Shown one piece after another: positions 18,641 to 26,614 of a DNA stretch of 64,000 nt (the stretch's first letter is position 1; each line of letters opens with the position of its first letter). The position numbers were made by a program, and so were the translations under genes. Location of the stretch: the NCBI GenBank assembly GCA_017391465.1, contig JAFOYH010000101.1:1-64000 (forward strand), given 5' to 3'. This DNA comes from Lachnospiraceae bacterium. Its GTDB lineage: Bacteria > Bacillota_A > Clostridia > Lachnospirales > Lachnospiraceae. The notes beneath the pieces were generated by a model that had not been told where the DNA came from, did no database searches, and was given only the letters and a program-made list of their open reading frames with translations.

Positions 18641-18641
18641 T

Positions 18642-18683
18642 AAGATACACCCTTTCTTTCGGGAAAGGGTGTATCATTTTTTT
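18642..18683 (+). terminator. Terminator after the GntP permease
   Basis: GATACACCCTTTC (18644-18656) pairs perfectly with GAAAGGGTGTATC (18663-18675) and is followed by seven T. Confidence 0.92.
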
Positions 18684-18729
18684 GTGTTTTAAGAAGTATT
18701 ATATCCAATCATAGTGAGGAGAAGTCCAA

Positions 18730-20151
18730 ATGAATAAAGAGGTTACAAGCGAAGAAAAGAATGCGTTCTATGAAGATGTTTTTGATAATATGCCAGATGC
18801 AGTCTATGTTTTGGATGACAAAGGAAATATGCTCTATGTCAATTATGCCATGATTAAAAAATTTAATCTGCCCAGAGATGTACTGCTTAAATATAATGTA
18901 TTTGATATGTATAATGATGGATTGATAGATTATGTTATTTCGCGAAATGTTTATGAGCAGAAGAAAGATGTCGTCATGTGTCAGAAAATCTATAACAGCC
19001 ATGGGAAAGAACAGATGCAGATGGTTTCTCAGATGCCGATTTTAGACGATAAGGGTGAAGTACAGTTTGTTATAGGCATTATGCGTGATATGGAAGAACT
19101 CATTGGATACTATTATGACGCGTTGAATATATATCAGGCAGAAAAGGTCACGGTAGATAATCCACTGGATGATAATCAGCTGATGGTTTATAAAAGTCAG
19201 CAGATGTCGGAGCTTGTTCGTGTTATGAATAATGTGGCTTCGACAGATGCCAATATTCTCATTCAGGGTGAATCGGGAACAGGAAAAGAAGTTTTGGCAG
19301 AATATATTCATAATATGAGTGTACGCCATGGAAAAGAAATGATACGCATCAACTGTGCAGCATTTCCGGAAACTCTTTTGGAATCTGAACTTTTTGGATA
19401 TGAAAAAGGTGCTTTTACAGGAGCCTTGGGCAGTGGAAAAAAAGGTTTGATTGAGACTGCACATGAATCGACTTTGTTTCTTGACGAAATTAATTCATTG
19501 CCGCTGGCATTACAGGGGAAGATACTTCGAACGATTGAAACAAAGATGGTACAGCGAATAGGTTCAGATCGTCCGAAAAAAATTGATTTCAGACTGATTG
19601 CTGCGACAAATGAGGATTTGAGCGAATGTATTAAAAAGAAGACATTTCGTGCCGATTTATATTATCGTTTGAATGTCATTCCTGCATTCATTCCACCGCT
19701 TAGAGAACGTCCAAGTGATATTGAACCTTTGGTGGAACATTTTCTAAATCGTTATTGTAAAAAATATGGTCGTGAAAAATCTTTTGCGCCAGATGTTATG
19801 GATAAATTAAAGATGTATTCCTGGCCAGGTAATGTGCGTGAACTGAAGAATTTTGTGGAACGTATTGTTCTTATGAGTGCGGCATCTGTTTATATGATTA
19901 AGAATATTCCTCCACAGATGTTGGATGGTCAATTTGTAATGTCTACAGGTAAGAGCACCGGGAATTCTACCGGAGCCTATTTCGACAGCCGTTTAAGTTT
20001 GGAAGAAAACATGAATAATTTTGAAAAACAGATTATAGAGTCGGTGGTTCAGCATTATGGAAGTGGTAAGAGTGCTGCAGAAGTTTTGAAAGTAAATCAG
20101 TCAACCATCAGTCGTAAAATGGCAAAATACAACATAACGATAGAAAAATAA
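18730..20151 (+). CDS. PAS-domain sigma-54 enhancer-binding protein
   Basis: Transcription activator of 473 residues. An N-terminal PAS domain (about 15-125) is the likely sensor. The AAA+ domain (about 150-385) has the Walker A GESGTGKE (180-187), the sigma-54 contact loop GAFTGA (227-232) and LYYRLNVIPAF. A Fis-type helix-turn-helix lies at about 445-470 (SAAEVLKVNQSTISRKMAKY). A ribosome site GAGGAGAAG precedes the ATG. It closes the pct/gntP island. The consensus -24/-12 site before the nearby maoC and the weaker one before the second acyl-CoA dehydrogenase are its probable targets; the effector may be the hydroxyacid or its CoA ester. Confidence 0.93.
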   Translation: MNKEVTSEEKNAFYEDVFDNMPDAVYVLDDKGNMLYVNYAMIKKFNLPRDVLLKYNVFDMYNDGLIDYVISRNVYEQKKDVVMCQKIYNSHGKEQMQMVSQMPILDDKGEVQFVIGIMRDMEELIGYYYDALNIYQAEKVTVDNPLDDNQLMVYKSQQMSELVRVMNNVASTDANILIQGESGTGKEVLAEYIHNMSVRHGKEMIRINCAAFPETLLESELFGYEKGAFTGALGSGKKGLIETAHESTLFLDEINSLPLALQGKILRTIETKMVQRIGSDRPKKIDFRLIAATNEDLSECIKKKTFRADLYYRLNVIPAFIPPLRERPSDIEPLVEHFLNRYCKKYGREKSFAPDVMDKLKMYSWPGNVRELKNFVERIVLMSAASVYMIKNIPPQMLDGQFVMSTGKSTGNSTGAYFDSRLSLEENMNNFEKQIIESVVQHYGSGKSAAEVLKVNQSTISRKMAKYNITIEK

Positions 20152-20195
20152 CGTCTATTTTTAAACGTGTATTCGGTTTAACAGATAAGAAACAG

Positions 20196-20236
20196 AATAG
20201 TATGCATCTTGGCACGATGCCAAGATGCATACTATT
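20196..20236. terminator. Bidirectional terminator between converging genes
   Basis: A 19-base perfect inverted repeat, AATAGTATGCATCTTGGCA (20196-20214) with its complement at 20218-20236 around a 3-base loop. It sits between the plus-strand activator and the minus-strand exporter. T runs are short on both sides. Confidence 0.75.
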
Positions 20237-20260
20237 ATTTCAAATTGATAAAATATCTCG

Positions 20261-20701
20261 TTATTTTCTAAACAATAGACGAAACCATTTTTGCGGAATG
20301 CTCAAAACAAACATGATTCCCAATGCAATGGCTATTGCGATTTTAATGGTCTCCATGCCATAACTACCTGCCTGAACAGCTTGTCCCATAATAAAGTGAT
20401 AAGATGTATAATAGATACCAACACCGGGAACCAAAGGGAAAATACCGCATACCAGGAAAATAGTTACAGGTGCTTTGCGCAGGATGGCAAAGATCCGTGA
20501 CAATAAGGTGAGGACAAGAACCGCGACAAACGTCGCGATAGGAGCTCCAAGAGGACTATTTAAACAGCGATAAAAAATCCATCCGATGCCGCCAGTGAGA
20601 CCGGCATAGAGCCATTGGTCTTTTGGGGCATTGAATAAAACCGCAAAAGCTCCTGTCGCAAAAACAGCCATAATAAATTCAATACATAACGTAAAAATCA
20701 T
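20261..20701 (-). CDS. ThrE-like exporter, small subunit (DUF3815 type)
   Basis: Membrane protein of 146 residues with four to five hydrophobic helices and the family-typical GIFPLVPGVGIYYTSY. It corresponds to the C-terminal half of threonine/serine exporter ThrE, split into its own gene. It lies 9 bases after the large subunit on the same strand. Known relatives export threonine/serine or succinate-like dicarboxylates; the substrate here cannot be read from sequence. Confidence 0.85.
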   Translation of the reverse strand: MIFTLCIEFIMAVFATGAFAVLFNAPKDQWLYAGLTGGIGWIFYRCLNSPLGAPIATFVAVLVLTLLSRIFAILRKAPVTIFLVCGIFPLVPGVGIYYTSYHFIMGQAVQAGSYGMETIKIAIAIALGIMFVLSIPQKWFRLLFRK

Positions 20702-20710
20702 AATAAACTC

Positions 20711-21496
20711 CTAAATGAACAGATAGTAAACGGCACCTACACCGATGGCCATACATAAGGCAACTAAGAGGGCATCGATGAGTCGGATTGTACCGGACAA
20801 ATAATCTCCATTGAAAAAATCACGAATGGATGTCGTGAATGGAACACCAGGTACAAGAATGATCAGACCGCCGATGATGATTCGATCCATATTGAGGTAT
20901 GGCAAAAACGAAGCAATCAATGCACCGGATAATGTGACCAGAGCACTGCCGAGAATGGTTTGGATCATCTTGGATAATCTGGCCTTGCCCATAGAAAATT
21001 GAGCCAGACAAAGCAGAATTCCGACAGGTGCTGCAGCAAAAAAATCAAAAATACTGCCACCAAAAAGATAACAAAAACAACTACTTCCGATAGCACATGC
21101 AATCATCTGGAGCCATAAAGGAAAGGTTGATGTCTGAAGAATAGAATCCAGTTCGTGCATGGCATCTTCAAGAGGTAATGCCTGTTCAACAATCTTTCGT
21201 GAGAGGGCATTGATCTGAGAAACGCGACCAAGGTTTGGTGTTGCTAAAGGAACATGTTTAATATGGGTACATCGGGTTTTGTCATCGTGGCGTAAGGTTA
21301 CAAAGATGCCATTAGAGATGGCATAAACATCAATATCATCTTTATGATAAGCTTTTGAAACCAATTCCATGGTCGTCTGAACACGAGAGATTTCTGCACC
21401 ATTCAAAAGCAATGTTTCACCCATAAGGGCAACAAGGTCCAGAACCTGACGTCCATAGTCGTTTGTGGGAATGGTTTGTTCAAAGGTAGATTTCAT
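20711..21496 (-). CDS. ThrE-like exporter, large subunit (DUF1212 type)
   Basis: Protein of 261 residues with a hydrophilic N-terminal half containing LLLNGAEISRVQTTMELV and DDIDVYAISNGIFVT, then about five membrane helices including ILVPGVPFTTSIRDFFNGDY, which is the conserved ThrE core. The start at 21496 has GGAGAAAG; a longer reading frame to 21547 lacks a site. It is paired with the small subunit downstream. Its position between the pct island and maoC makes export of an amino or organic acid plausible, but regulation with that island is not shown. Confidence 0.87.
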   Translation of the reverse strand: MKSTFEQTIPTNDYGRQVLDLVALMGETLLLNGAEISRVQTTMELVSKAYHKDDIDVYAISNGIFVTLRHDDKTRCTHIKHVPLATPNLGRVSQINALSRKIVEQALPLEDAMHELDSILQTSTFPLWLQMIACAIGSSCFCYLFGGSIFDFFAAAPVGILLCLAQFSMGKARLSKMIQTILGSALVTLSGALIASFLPYLNMDRIIIGGLIILVPGVPFTTSIRDFFNGDYLSGTIRLIDALLVALCMAIGVGAVYYLFI

Positions 21497-21604
21497 AGGA
21501 CTTTCTCCAATTTGTATGTATTCGACATGTGTAAAAAGTGCACACAAGAATCTAACTGTATTATAGTACGACTTTAATAAAAAAGAAATAGAGTGTTTGA
21601 ATAG

Positions 21605-21643
21605 AAAAAAGCGGTATCGTTTCGAAATAAACGATACCGCTTT
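21605..21643 (-). terminator. Terminator of maoC
   Basis: AAAGCGGTATCGTTT (21608-21622) and AAACGATACCGCTTT (21629-21643) are exact complements. On the minus strand the stem is followed by a T run. Confidence 0.88.
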
Positions 21644-21698
21644 GCAAGTAAAACCTTAAGTACAGTATTACATTGCATCCCTTTGAATGGACCCCATT

Positions 21699-22112
21699 CT
21701 ACTTAGGAGGCATTACCATAGCTTCACCTTTTGTAACAACTACGCCATCCTGGTTTGTACATACAGTTTCGATTTTAACTCTGCCTTTTGGTAATTTTTC
21801 GACAACTACACCTTTAGCTGTGACTGTATCACCAATACGAACAGGAGCTAAGAAGTTTAATGTCTGGCTTAAATAAATTGTACCAGCGCCTGGCATATGG
21901 AAACCAAGAACTGCAGAGATTAAACCTGCGGAGAGCATACCGTGAGCGATTCTTCCCTTGAAGAATGTGTTTTTAGCGTATTCTTCGTTTAAGTGAGCTG
22001 GATTGATATCGCCTGTGATACCTGCGAATAAATAAACGTCAGTTTCACTGATAGTTTTAGTAAAGCTAGCTTCCTGGCCTACTGTTAATTCGTCATAAGT
22101 ATAACCTTTCAT
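21699..22112 (-). CDS. (R)-specific enoyl-CoA hydratase, MaoC/PhaJ type
   Basis: Hot-dog fold hydratase of 137 residues, the length of single-domain PhaJ. The catalytic pair is Asp35 and His40 in FAGITGDINPAHLN, with the same 5-residue spacing as in PhaJ. GRIAHGMLSAGLIS follows. It interconverts (R)-3-hydroxyacyl-CoA and trans-enoyl-CoA. Preceded by a perfect sigma-54 promoter, it is likely controlled by the activator at 18730. With Pct, the permease and an Etf-linked enoyl-CoA reductase it would complete conversion of an (R)-3-hydroxyacid to a saturated acid. AGGAGG precedes the ATG. Confidence 0.9.
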   Translation of the reverse strand: MKGYTYDELTVGQEASFTKTISETDVYLFAGITGDINPAHLNEEYAKNTFFKGRIAHGMLSAGLISAVLGFHMPGAGTIYLSQTLNFLAPVRIGDTVTAKGVVVEKLPKGRVKIETVCTNQDGVVVTKGEAMVMPPK

Positions 22113-22148
22113 GATGAATCCTCCTTAAAATATTTAATTAATTTATAC

Positions 22149-22164
22149 AGCAATTTTCGTGCCA
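22149..22164 (-). promoter_or_regulatory. Sigma-54 (-24/-12) promoter of maoC
   Basis: Read on the minus strand: TGGCAC, GAAAA, TTGCT. This matches the sigma-54 consensus TGGCAC-N5-TTGCW exactly, with GG and GC separated by 10 bases. The predicted start point (near 22137) lies about 25 bases before the maoC ATG. Confidence 0.88.
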
Positions 22165-22239
22165 ATTTTTCGTTAAAAAAAAGACAGTAAAATAAAGGAT
22201 TTTACGAAAATTATATAAGTACATTTTATGCTGTTGTGC

Positions 22240-22263
22240 ATATTATGCAATTTGGCATAATAT
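22240..22263. promoter_or_regulatory. Candidate enhancer (UAS) for the maoC promoter
   Basis: ATATTATGC (22240-22248) and GCATAATAT (22255-22263) form a perfect 9-base inverted repeat about 80-100 bases upstream of the -24/-12 promoter, the usual distance for an enhancer-binding protein site. It includes ATGCCAAAT (minus strand), also found before the second acyl-CoA dehydrogenase. Confidence 0.6.
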
Positions 22264-22274
22264 TAGAAAAAGAC

Positions 22275-22304
22275 TTGATAGTTTCCTGTAAGTTCAACTA
22301 TAAT
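22275..22304 (+). promoter_or_regulatory. Promoter of asnA
   Basis: TTGATA (22275-22280), an 18-base spacer and a perfect TATAAT (22299-22304), pointing toward asnA and lying next to the divergent maoC regulatory region. Confidence 0.7.
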
Positions 22305-22362
22305 AAATAATAAAATCTGGAAGGAAGGAGTATATAGTCGGGGAACATTTTTACGGCTATTG

Positions 22363-23385
22363 ATGAATGACATGATAAATCCATTTTGGGTGCCAGAGGG
22401 CTATGAGTCTCCTTTGGACATTAAGGAAACAGAAGTTGCAATTAAACATGTAAAAGATTTTTTTGAAAAAGAACTGGCAAGACAGTTGAATCTCACTCGA
22501 GTTTCAGCACCATTTTTCGTTTATCCGGAAAGTGGTTTAAATGATACACTAAATGGCGTTGAGCGTCCGGTGCGCTTTGGATTGAGAGAACAGAATGACA
22601 GAGAAGTGGAGGTTGTTCACTCTTTGGCAAAGTGGAAACGTTTTGCTTTGAAAAAATATGGATTTAAACATGGCGAAGGATTGTATACAGATATGTATGC
22701 GGTTCGCCGTGATGAAGATACAGATCATTTACATTCAATTCTTGTTGACCAGTGGGACTGGGAATGCATTATTGATAAAGAAGAGCGTACAGAAGAAACT
22801 TTAAAGGCCATTGTGCGCAAAGTATATAAAGCATTAAAAAATACAGAAAAGTATATGGCAATTCAATATGAATACATCGAAGAAATGCTTCCACCACATA
22901 TTTCTTTTGTGACTGCTCAGGAGCTGGAGGATTTGTATCCGAATATGACAGCAAAAGAGCGTGAACGTGCCATTGTTCGCGAAAAAGGTGCGGTTTTTCT
23001 CATGAAGATTGGCGGCGCTTTAAAATCGGGCGAACCTCATGATGGCCGTGCACCAGACTACGATGACTGGGAACTTAATGGTGATATTCTTGTAAATTAT
23101 CCGCTGTTAGATACGGCATTTGAATTATCTTCCATGGGAATTCGTGTCGATGAGGAGTCCCTGATGCGTCAGCTTGAAATCAGAAATTGTACAGAACGTA
23201 AAGATCTGATGTTCCATAAGGCATTGTTAAATGGCGAATTGCCTTACACCGTAGGCGGTGGTATCGGTCAGGCGCGTATTTGTATGTTTTATTTACGAAA
23301 GGCACATATTGGTGAAGTTATTGCTTCCGTATGGCCTTCGGACGTTGCGGCGGTCCTTGAAAGCAAAGGCGTACATTTACTTTAA
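22363..23385 (+). CDS. asnA: Aspartate-ammonia ligase (asparagine synthetase A)
   Basis: ATP-dependent, ammonia-using asparagine synthetase with a class II tRNA-synthetase-like fold. About 340 residues, as expected. Motifs include LNLTRVSAPFFV near the N-terminus, the VHSLAKWKR segment, and VGGGIGQARICMFYL near the C-terminus. The start is uncertain: a strong GGAAGGAG lies at 22323-22330 but the first in-frame start codons are TTG 22360, ATG 22363 and ATG 22372, more than 25 bases away. The conserved sequence begins at about residue 7, so little can be missing. Confidence 0.93.
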   Translation: MNDMINPFWVPEGYESPLDIKETEVAIKHVKDFFEKELARQLNLTRVSAPFFVYPESGLNDTLNGVERPVRFGLREQNDREVEVVHSLAKWKRFALKKYGFKHGEGLYTDMYAVRRDEDTDHLHSILVDQWDWECIIDKEERTEETLKAIVRKVYKALKNTEKYMAIQYEYIEEMLPPHISFVTAQELEDLYPNMTAKERERAIVREKGAVFLMKIGGALKSGEPHDGRAPDYDDWELNGDILVNYPLLDTAFELSSMGIRVDEESLMRQLEIRNCTERKDLMFHKALLNGELPYTVGGGIGQARICMFYLRKAHIGEVIASVWPSDVAAVLESKGVHLL

Positions 23386-23414
23386 AATACATAAAAGAAA
23401 TTTGGGCATAGACA

Positions 23415-23480
23415 AAATCCCTCGTACATATGTTAAAGAGAAATGGTCATTTAACATATGTGGGAGGGATTTTTTTTGGA
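23415..23480 (+). terminator. asnA terminator overlapping the next gene's ribosome site
   Basis: AAATCCCTC (23415-23423) plus ACATATGTTAAA (23426-23437) pair with TTTAACATATGT and GAGGGATTT (23450-23472), a stem of about 21 bp with one mismatch and one wobble, then T residues. The GGGAGGG of the 3' arm is also the ribosome site of the CotS-like gene. Confidence 0.85.
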
Positions 23481-24483
23481 AGAAAAAATGAAAGAGCTTT
23501 TAGCCCAATATCCTTTCGAAGTCAGACATTTGTATCGGGGACGAGGCGCATGGATTGCGGAAACAGACGAAGGACTAAAAATGATACGGCTCTATAATGG
23601 TTCGCCGGAACGACTTCGGTGGGAATGGATGATCAAAGGTGAACTCAGAGAACGTGGCTGCAGATACATAGATTATATAGTAAGTAAAAACGATGGCGAA
23701 TTGCTTGTTTCTGATGGTGACGATGAAAAATACGTGGTTACAGATTGGTTTGGAGGCAGAGAATGCAATATGAAAGATCGTCAGGAAGTCATTCAGGGAG
23801 TAATTCATTTAGCCGGAATCCATAAGAAAATGCATTCTTTTTTAGAAAATACTTTATGGAAGTCGATAAGTAATAAAGACAATTTACAGGAAGAAATGCA
23901 GAGACGCATACGAGAATTAAAAATGATTCGAAATTATTCTGCACATAAAAAACAAAAAAATGATTTTGATCGCAAATACTTGGAGGTTTACGGAACATAT
24001 TATGCCGATGGATGTCGAGCTATAGATATTTTAAGGGATATGGATTATACGATGTTGTATCAAAAGTGCATGGATGAAAAAGTTCTTTGCCATGGGGATT
24101 ACAATCAGCATAATCTCTTTATTTATAAAGATTCCATGGCTTTGGTACATTTTGATCATATGCATTGTGAACTTCAGGTGTACGATCTTTATATGTTTAT
24201 GCGAAAAGTACTTGAAAAAAATCGTTGGAATGTGGGACTTGGAACAGCCATGTTGGATGCCTATACGCGTGTGTTGCCACTGGATTATCGACAGATGCGA
24301 TGCTTTTTTAGTTTTATGCTGTTCCCGGAAAAGTTCTGGAAAATAGTGAATCGTTATCAAAATACGAGAAAAAGCTGGATGTCTGCTCAAAATATGGCCA
24401 AGTTGGATAAATTGATTCTCGAGCAAGAAGCAAAGAATCATTTCATGATCGCTCTGGATAAATATTGTGAAAAAAATGGATAG
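23476..24483 (+). CDS. CotS-family spore coat kinase-like protein
   Basis: Protein of about 336 residues with an aminoglycoside-phosphotransferase/choline-kinase fold, as in the CotS/CotI/YutH spore coat group. The catalytic loop LCHGDYNQHNLF and the metal-binding HFDHM are intact. A TTG start at 23476 sits 7 bases after GGGAGGG; ATG 23488 is an alternative. The ribosome site is buried in the terminator stem of asnA, so read-through transcripts would be poorly translated. Its neighbours are other spore genes. Whether it has kinase activity, and on what, is unknown. Confidence 0.82.
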   Translation: MEEKMKELLAQYPFEVRHLYRGRGAWIAETDEGLKMIRLYNGSPERLRWEWMIKGELRERGCRYIDYIVSKNDGELLVSDGDDEKYVVTDWFGGRECNMKDRQEVIQGVIHLAGIHKKMHSFLENTLWKSISNKDNLQEEMQRRIRELKMIRNYSAHKKQKNDFDRKYLEVYGTYYADGCRAIDILRDMDYTMLYQKCMDEKVLCHGDYNQHNLFIYKDSMALVHFDHMHCELQVYDLYMFMRKVLEKNRWNVGLGTAMLDAYTRVLPLDYRQMRCFFSFMLFPEKFWKIVNRYQNTRKSWMSAQNMAKLDKLILEQEAKNHFMIALDKYCEKNG

Positions 24484-24539
24484 CATAATTCAGCGCGTGA
24501 CTCATACATTTGTAAAAAGGTGTGAATAAGGACAAAGAG

Positions 24540-24953
24540 ATGTTTGAAAAAATATGTGAAATTGTCATGGTTATCGGACTTGGAGCGCTGTTGTGTGGAT
24601 GTACGCTGCTTGATACATCGGATAAAAAGATTGCGGATATGGAATTCACCATTGTTGATGAAGAGATGCTTCCGGAAGAGATACGAAACATGATTGAAGA
24701 TAAAAAAGAAACAGCATTTCAGATGGCTTATCATGAAGATGAGTGGAGCTATATTATTCTGGGATATGGTTTTCAGGAAACATCCGGTTACAGCATAAAG
24801 GTGAATGATGTCTATCAGGGAGAAAATAGTATTTGGGTTGATACTGATCTGATAGGACCGGAAAAATCAGAAGAAGTGGAGGAAATACCAACATATCCTT
24901 ATGTGATTATTCGAACACATAAAATAGATCAGATGATTCGATTTAATAGTTAG
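24540..24953 (+). CDS. Lipoprotein with a PrcB-like C-terminal domain
   Basis: Predicted secreted lipoprotein of 137 residues. The signal peptide ends in LLCGC with Cys21 as the likely lipidated residue. The C-terminal part (about 70-137) reads as the PrcB C-terminal pattern: GYSIKVNDV, WVDTDLIGP, YPYVIIRTHK. The start at 24540 has AAGGA at good distance; a GTG at 24522 would have its ribosome site too close. It is followed 12 bases later by the SipL-like gene, so a role at the spore or cell envelope is possible but not shown. Confidence 0.7.
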   Translation: MFEKICEIVMVIGLGALLCGCTLLDTSDKKIADMEFTIVDEEMLPEEIRNMIEDKKETAFQMAYHEDEWSYIILGYGFQETSGYSIKVNDVYQGENSIWVDTDLIGPEKSEEVEEIPTYPYVIIRTHKIDQMIRFNS

Positions 24954-24965
24954 GAGGTCTTTGGG

Positions 24966-26534
24966 ATGGATTTGTTAAAAACATACATTCAGGTTCCACA
25001 TTATAAGAAAAATGTATCGGTTCAGATCACGTTGGACAATGATTTTAATGTCATTGATTCGAAACCGGATATGGAACGGATTATTCAAGAAAAAGGGTCG
25101 CTCAATATTCGTGAAATTAAGGCCATGCAGGACAAATGTCTTGTTCGGGGAACATTGAATTTTTCTGTACTTTATGTAAGTGATGATGGAAGTGGACAGA
25201 TGCAGGCTATGGATGGAGAAATACCTTTTGAAGAAATGATTCATATGGATGGAATGGAAGAACAGGATTTGGTATCTGTGCAATGTGATATGGAAGATTT
25301 GAGAGCTGGGTGGATTCATTCGAGAAAAATCAATGTACGTTCCATTATTATACTTCACGTGAAAGCACTGCGTGTGTGGGAAGAAGAAGTGGCCAAAGCC
25401 ATGGAAAATAAAAATGATATCTGGGTACAGAACAAAGACGTGGTTATGAATCAATGTATTCAGAGGGGAAAAGATCAGATGAGAGTTCGTGATGAAGTTA
25501 GGATCCCTTCGAATCGCCCAAACATATTGGATATTATCTGGCATCAGGAACATCTGGAAAACATAGAGATGAAACTTCAGGACGGTTATGTTCGTGTACA
25601 GGGACAATTATCCGTATTTGCATTGTATCGAGATGAAATGATGGAAAATACAATGAATGATGTGGAGTTTGTTGTGAATATCGATGGACGTGTGGATATG
25701 CCGGATGTTACACAGGAGATGATTCCGGATATTAAAGTCCATATGGATCATGTGAATCTGGACATACGCAGTGATTCTGATGGAGAATCACGGAAAATAG
25801 GCATAGAAGCCGTGTTGGCCCTGGATATTCAGATATATCAGGAAGAACGTTTGAGTGTTTTGCAGGACATTTATTCTTCAAAGAGCAGACTTATTCCTGA
25901 GAAAACCCAATTGGATGTGGAACAATTGATTTTGAAGAACAAGTCCAGATGTGCGGTTCGTGAGAGAATTCATTTGAATCGGGAATCCGGCCGCATGCTG
26001 CAACTCTGTCATGCGCGGGCAAGTGTAAAAATAGATCAGATGGAAATGGTCAAAGAAGGCATTATGGTTGAAGGCGTTGTATATCTGGTTGTTCTCTACA
26101 TTTCATCCGATGACCAGAAACCCGTGAATTCGACAAAAATGGCGGTACCATTTTCTTACACCATTGAGGCAGAGGGTATCTCTGAAAATCATGAATATGA
26201 TGTATACCCAAGTTTGGAACAACTGGTGGTAACAATGGCCGACAGTGATGAAATTGAGGCTAAGATGATGATTTCACTGGACGCTTCTGTATTTTCAAAA
26301 ACATCTGTAGAAGTGATTCGTCAGATTCGGGAAGAATCTTTGGATTTTGGAAAGCTGGAAGCCATGCCGGGGATTGTTGGACATATGGTTAAGTCGGAAG
26401 ATACCTTATGGACACTGGCAAAAATGTATTATGTAAGTCCGGAAGATATTAAAGAAGTGAATGGATTGGATGGGGAAGAACTGCCGGTTGGAAAGCCGAT
26501 TCTGATTGTGAAAAATATGGAAATCTTCAAATAA
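24966..26534 (+). CDS. SPOCS/LysM spore morphogenetic protein, SipL-like
   Basis: Protein of 522 residues with repeated SPOCS (DUF3794) beta domains over about 30-450 and a C-terminal LysM domain (about 475-520; VKSEDTLWTLAKMYYVSPEDIKEVNGL region). Length and order match SipL, which binds SpoIVA and anchors the coat around the forespore in Clostridioides difficile. The start has TTAGGAGG. It is followed by ispE and preceded by two probable spore-envelope genes. The spore link agrees with the gerA/gerB genes 2-5 kb downstream. Confidence 0.85.
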   Translation: MDLLKTYIQVPHYKKNVSVQITLDNDFNVIDSKPDMERIIQEKGSLNIREIKAMQDKCLVRGTLNFSVLYVSDDGSGQMQAMDGEIPFEEMIHMDGMEEQDLVSVQCDMEDLRAGWIHSRKINVRSIIILHVKALRVWEEEVAKAMENKNDIWVQNKDVVMNQCIQRGKDQMRVRDEVRIPSNRPNILDIIWHQEHLENIEMKLQDGYVRVQGQLSVFALYRDEMMENTMNDVEFVVNIDGRVDMPDVTQEMIPDIKVHMDHVNLDIRSDSDGESRKIGIEAVLALDIQIYQEERLSVLQDIYSSKSRLIPEKTQLDVEQLILKNKSRCAVRERIHLNRESGRMLQLCHARASVKIDQMEMVKEGIMVEGVVYLVVLYISSDDQKPVNSTKMAVPFSYTIEAEGISENHEYDVYPSLEQLVVTMADSDEIEAKMMISLDASVFSKTSVEVIRQIREESLDFGKLEAMPGIVGHMVKSEDTLWTLAKMYYVSPEDIKEVNGLDGEELPVGKPILIVKNMEIFK

Positions 26535-26614
26535 AGACTTGAAAATAAGAGGATATACTTTATAATTGTATATATAATGAACATTGTATACAAAAAACAA
26601 TGGGAGGAAATGTG

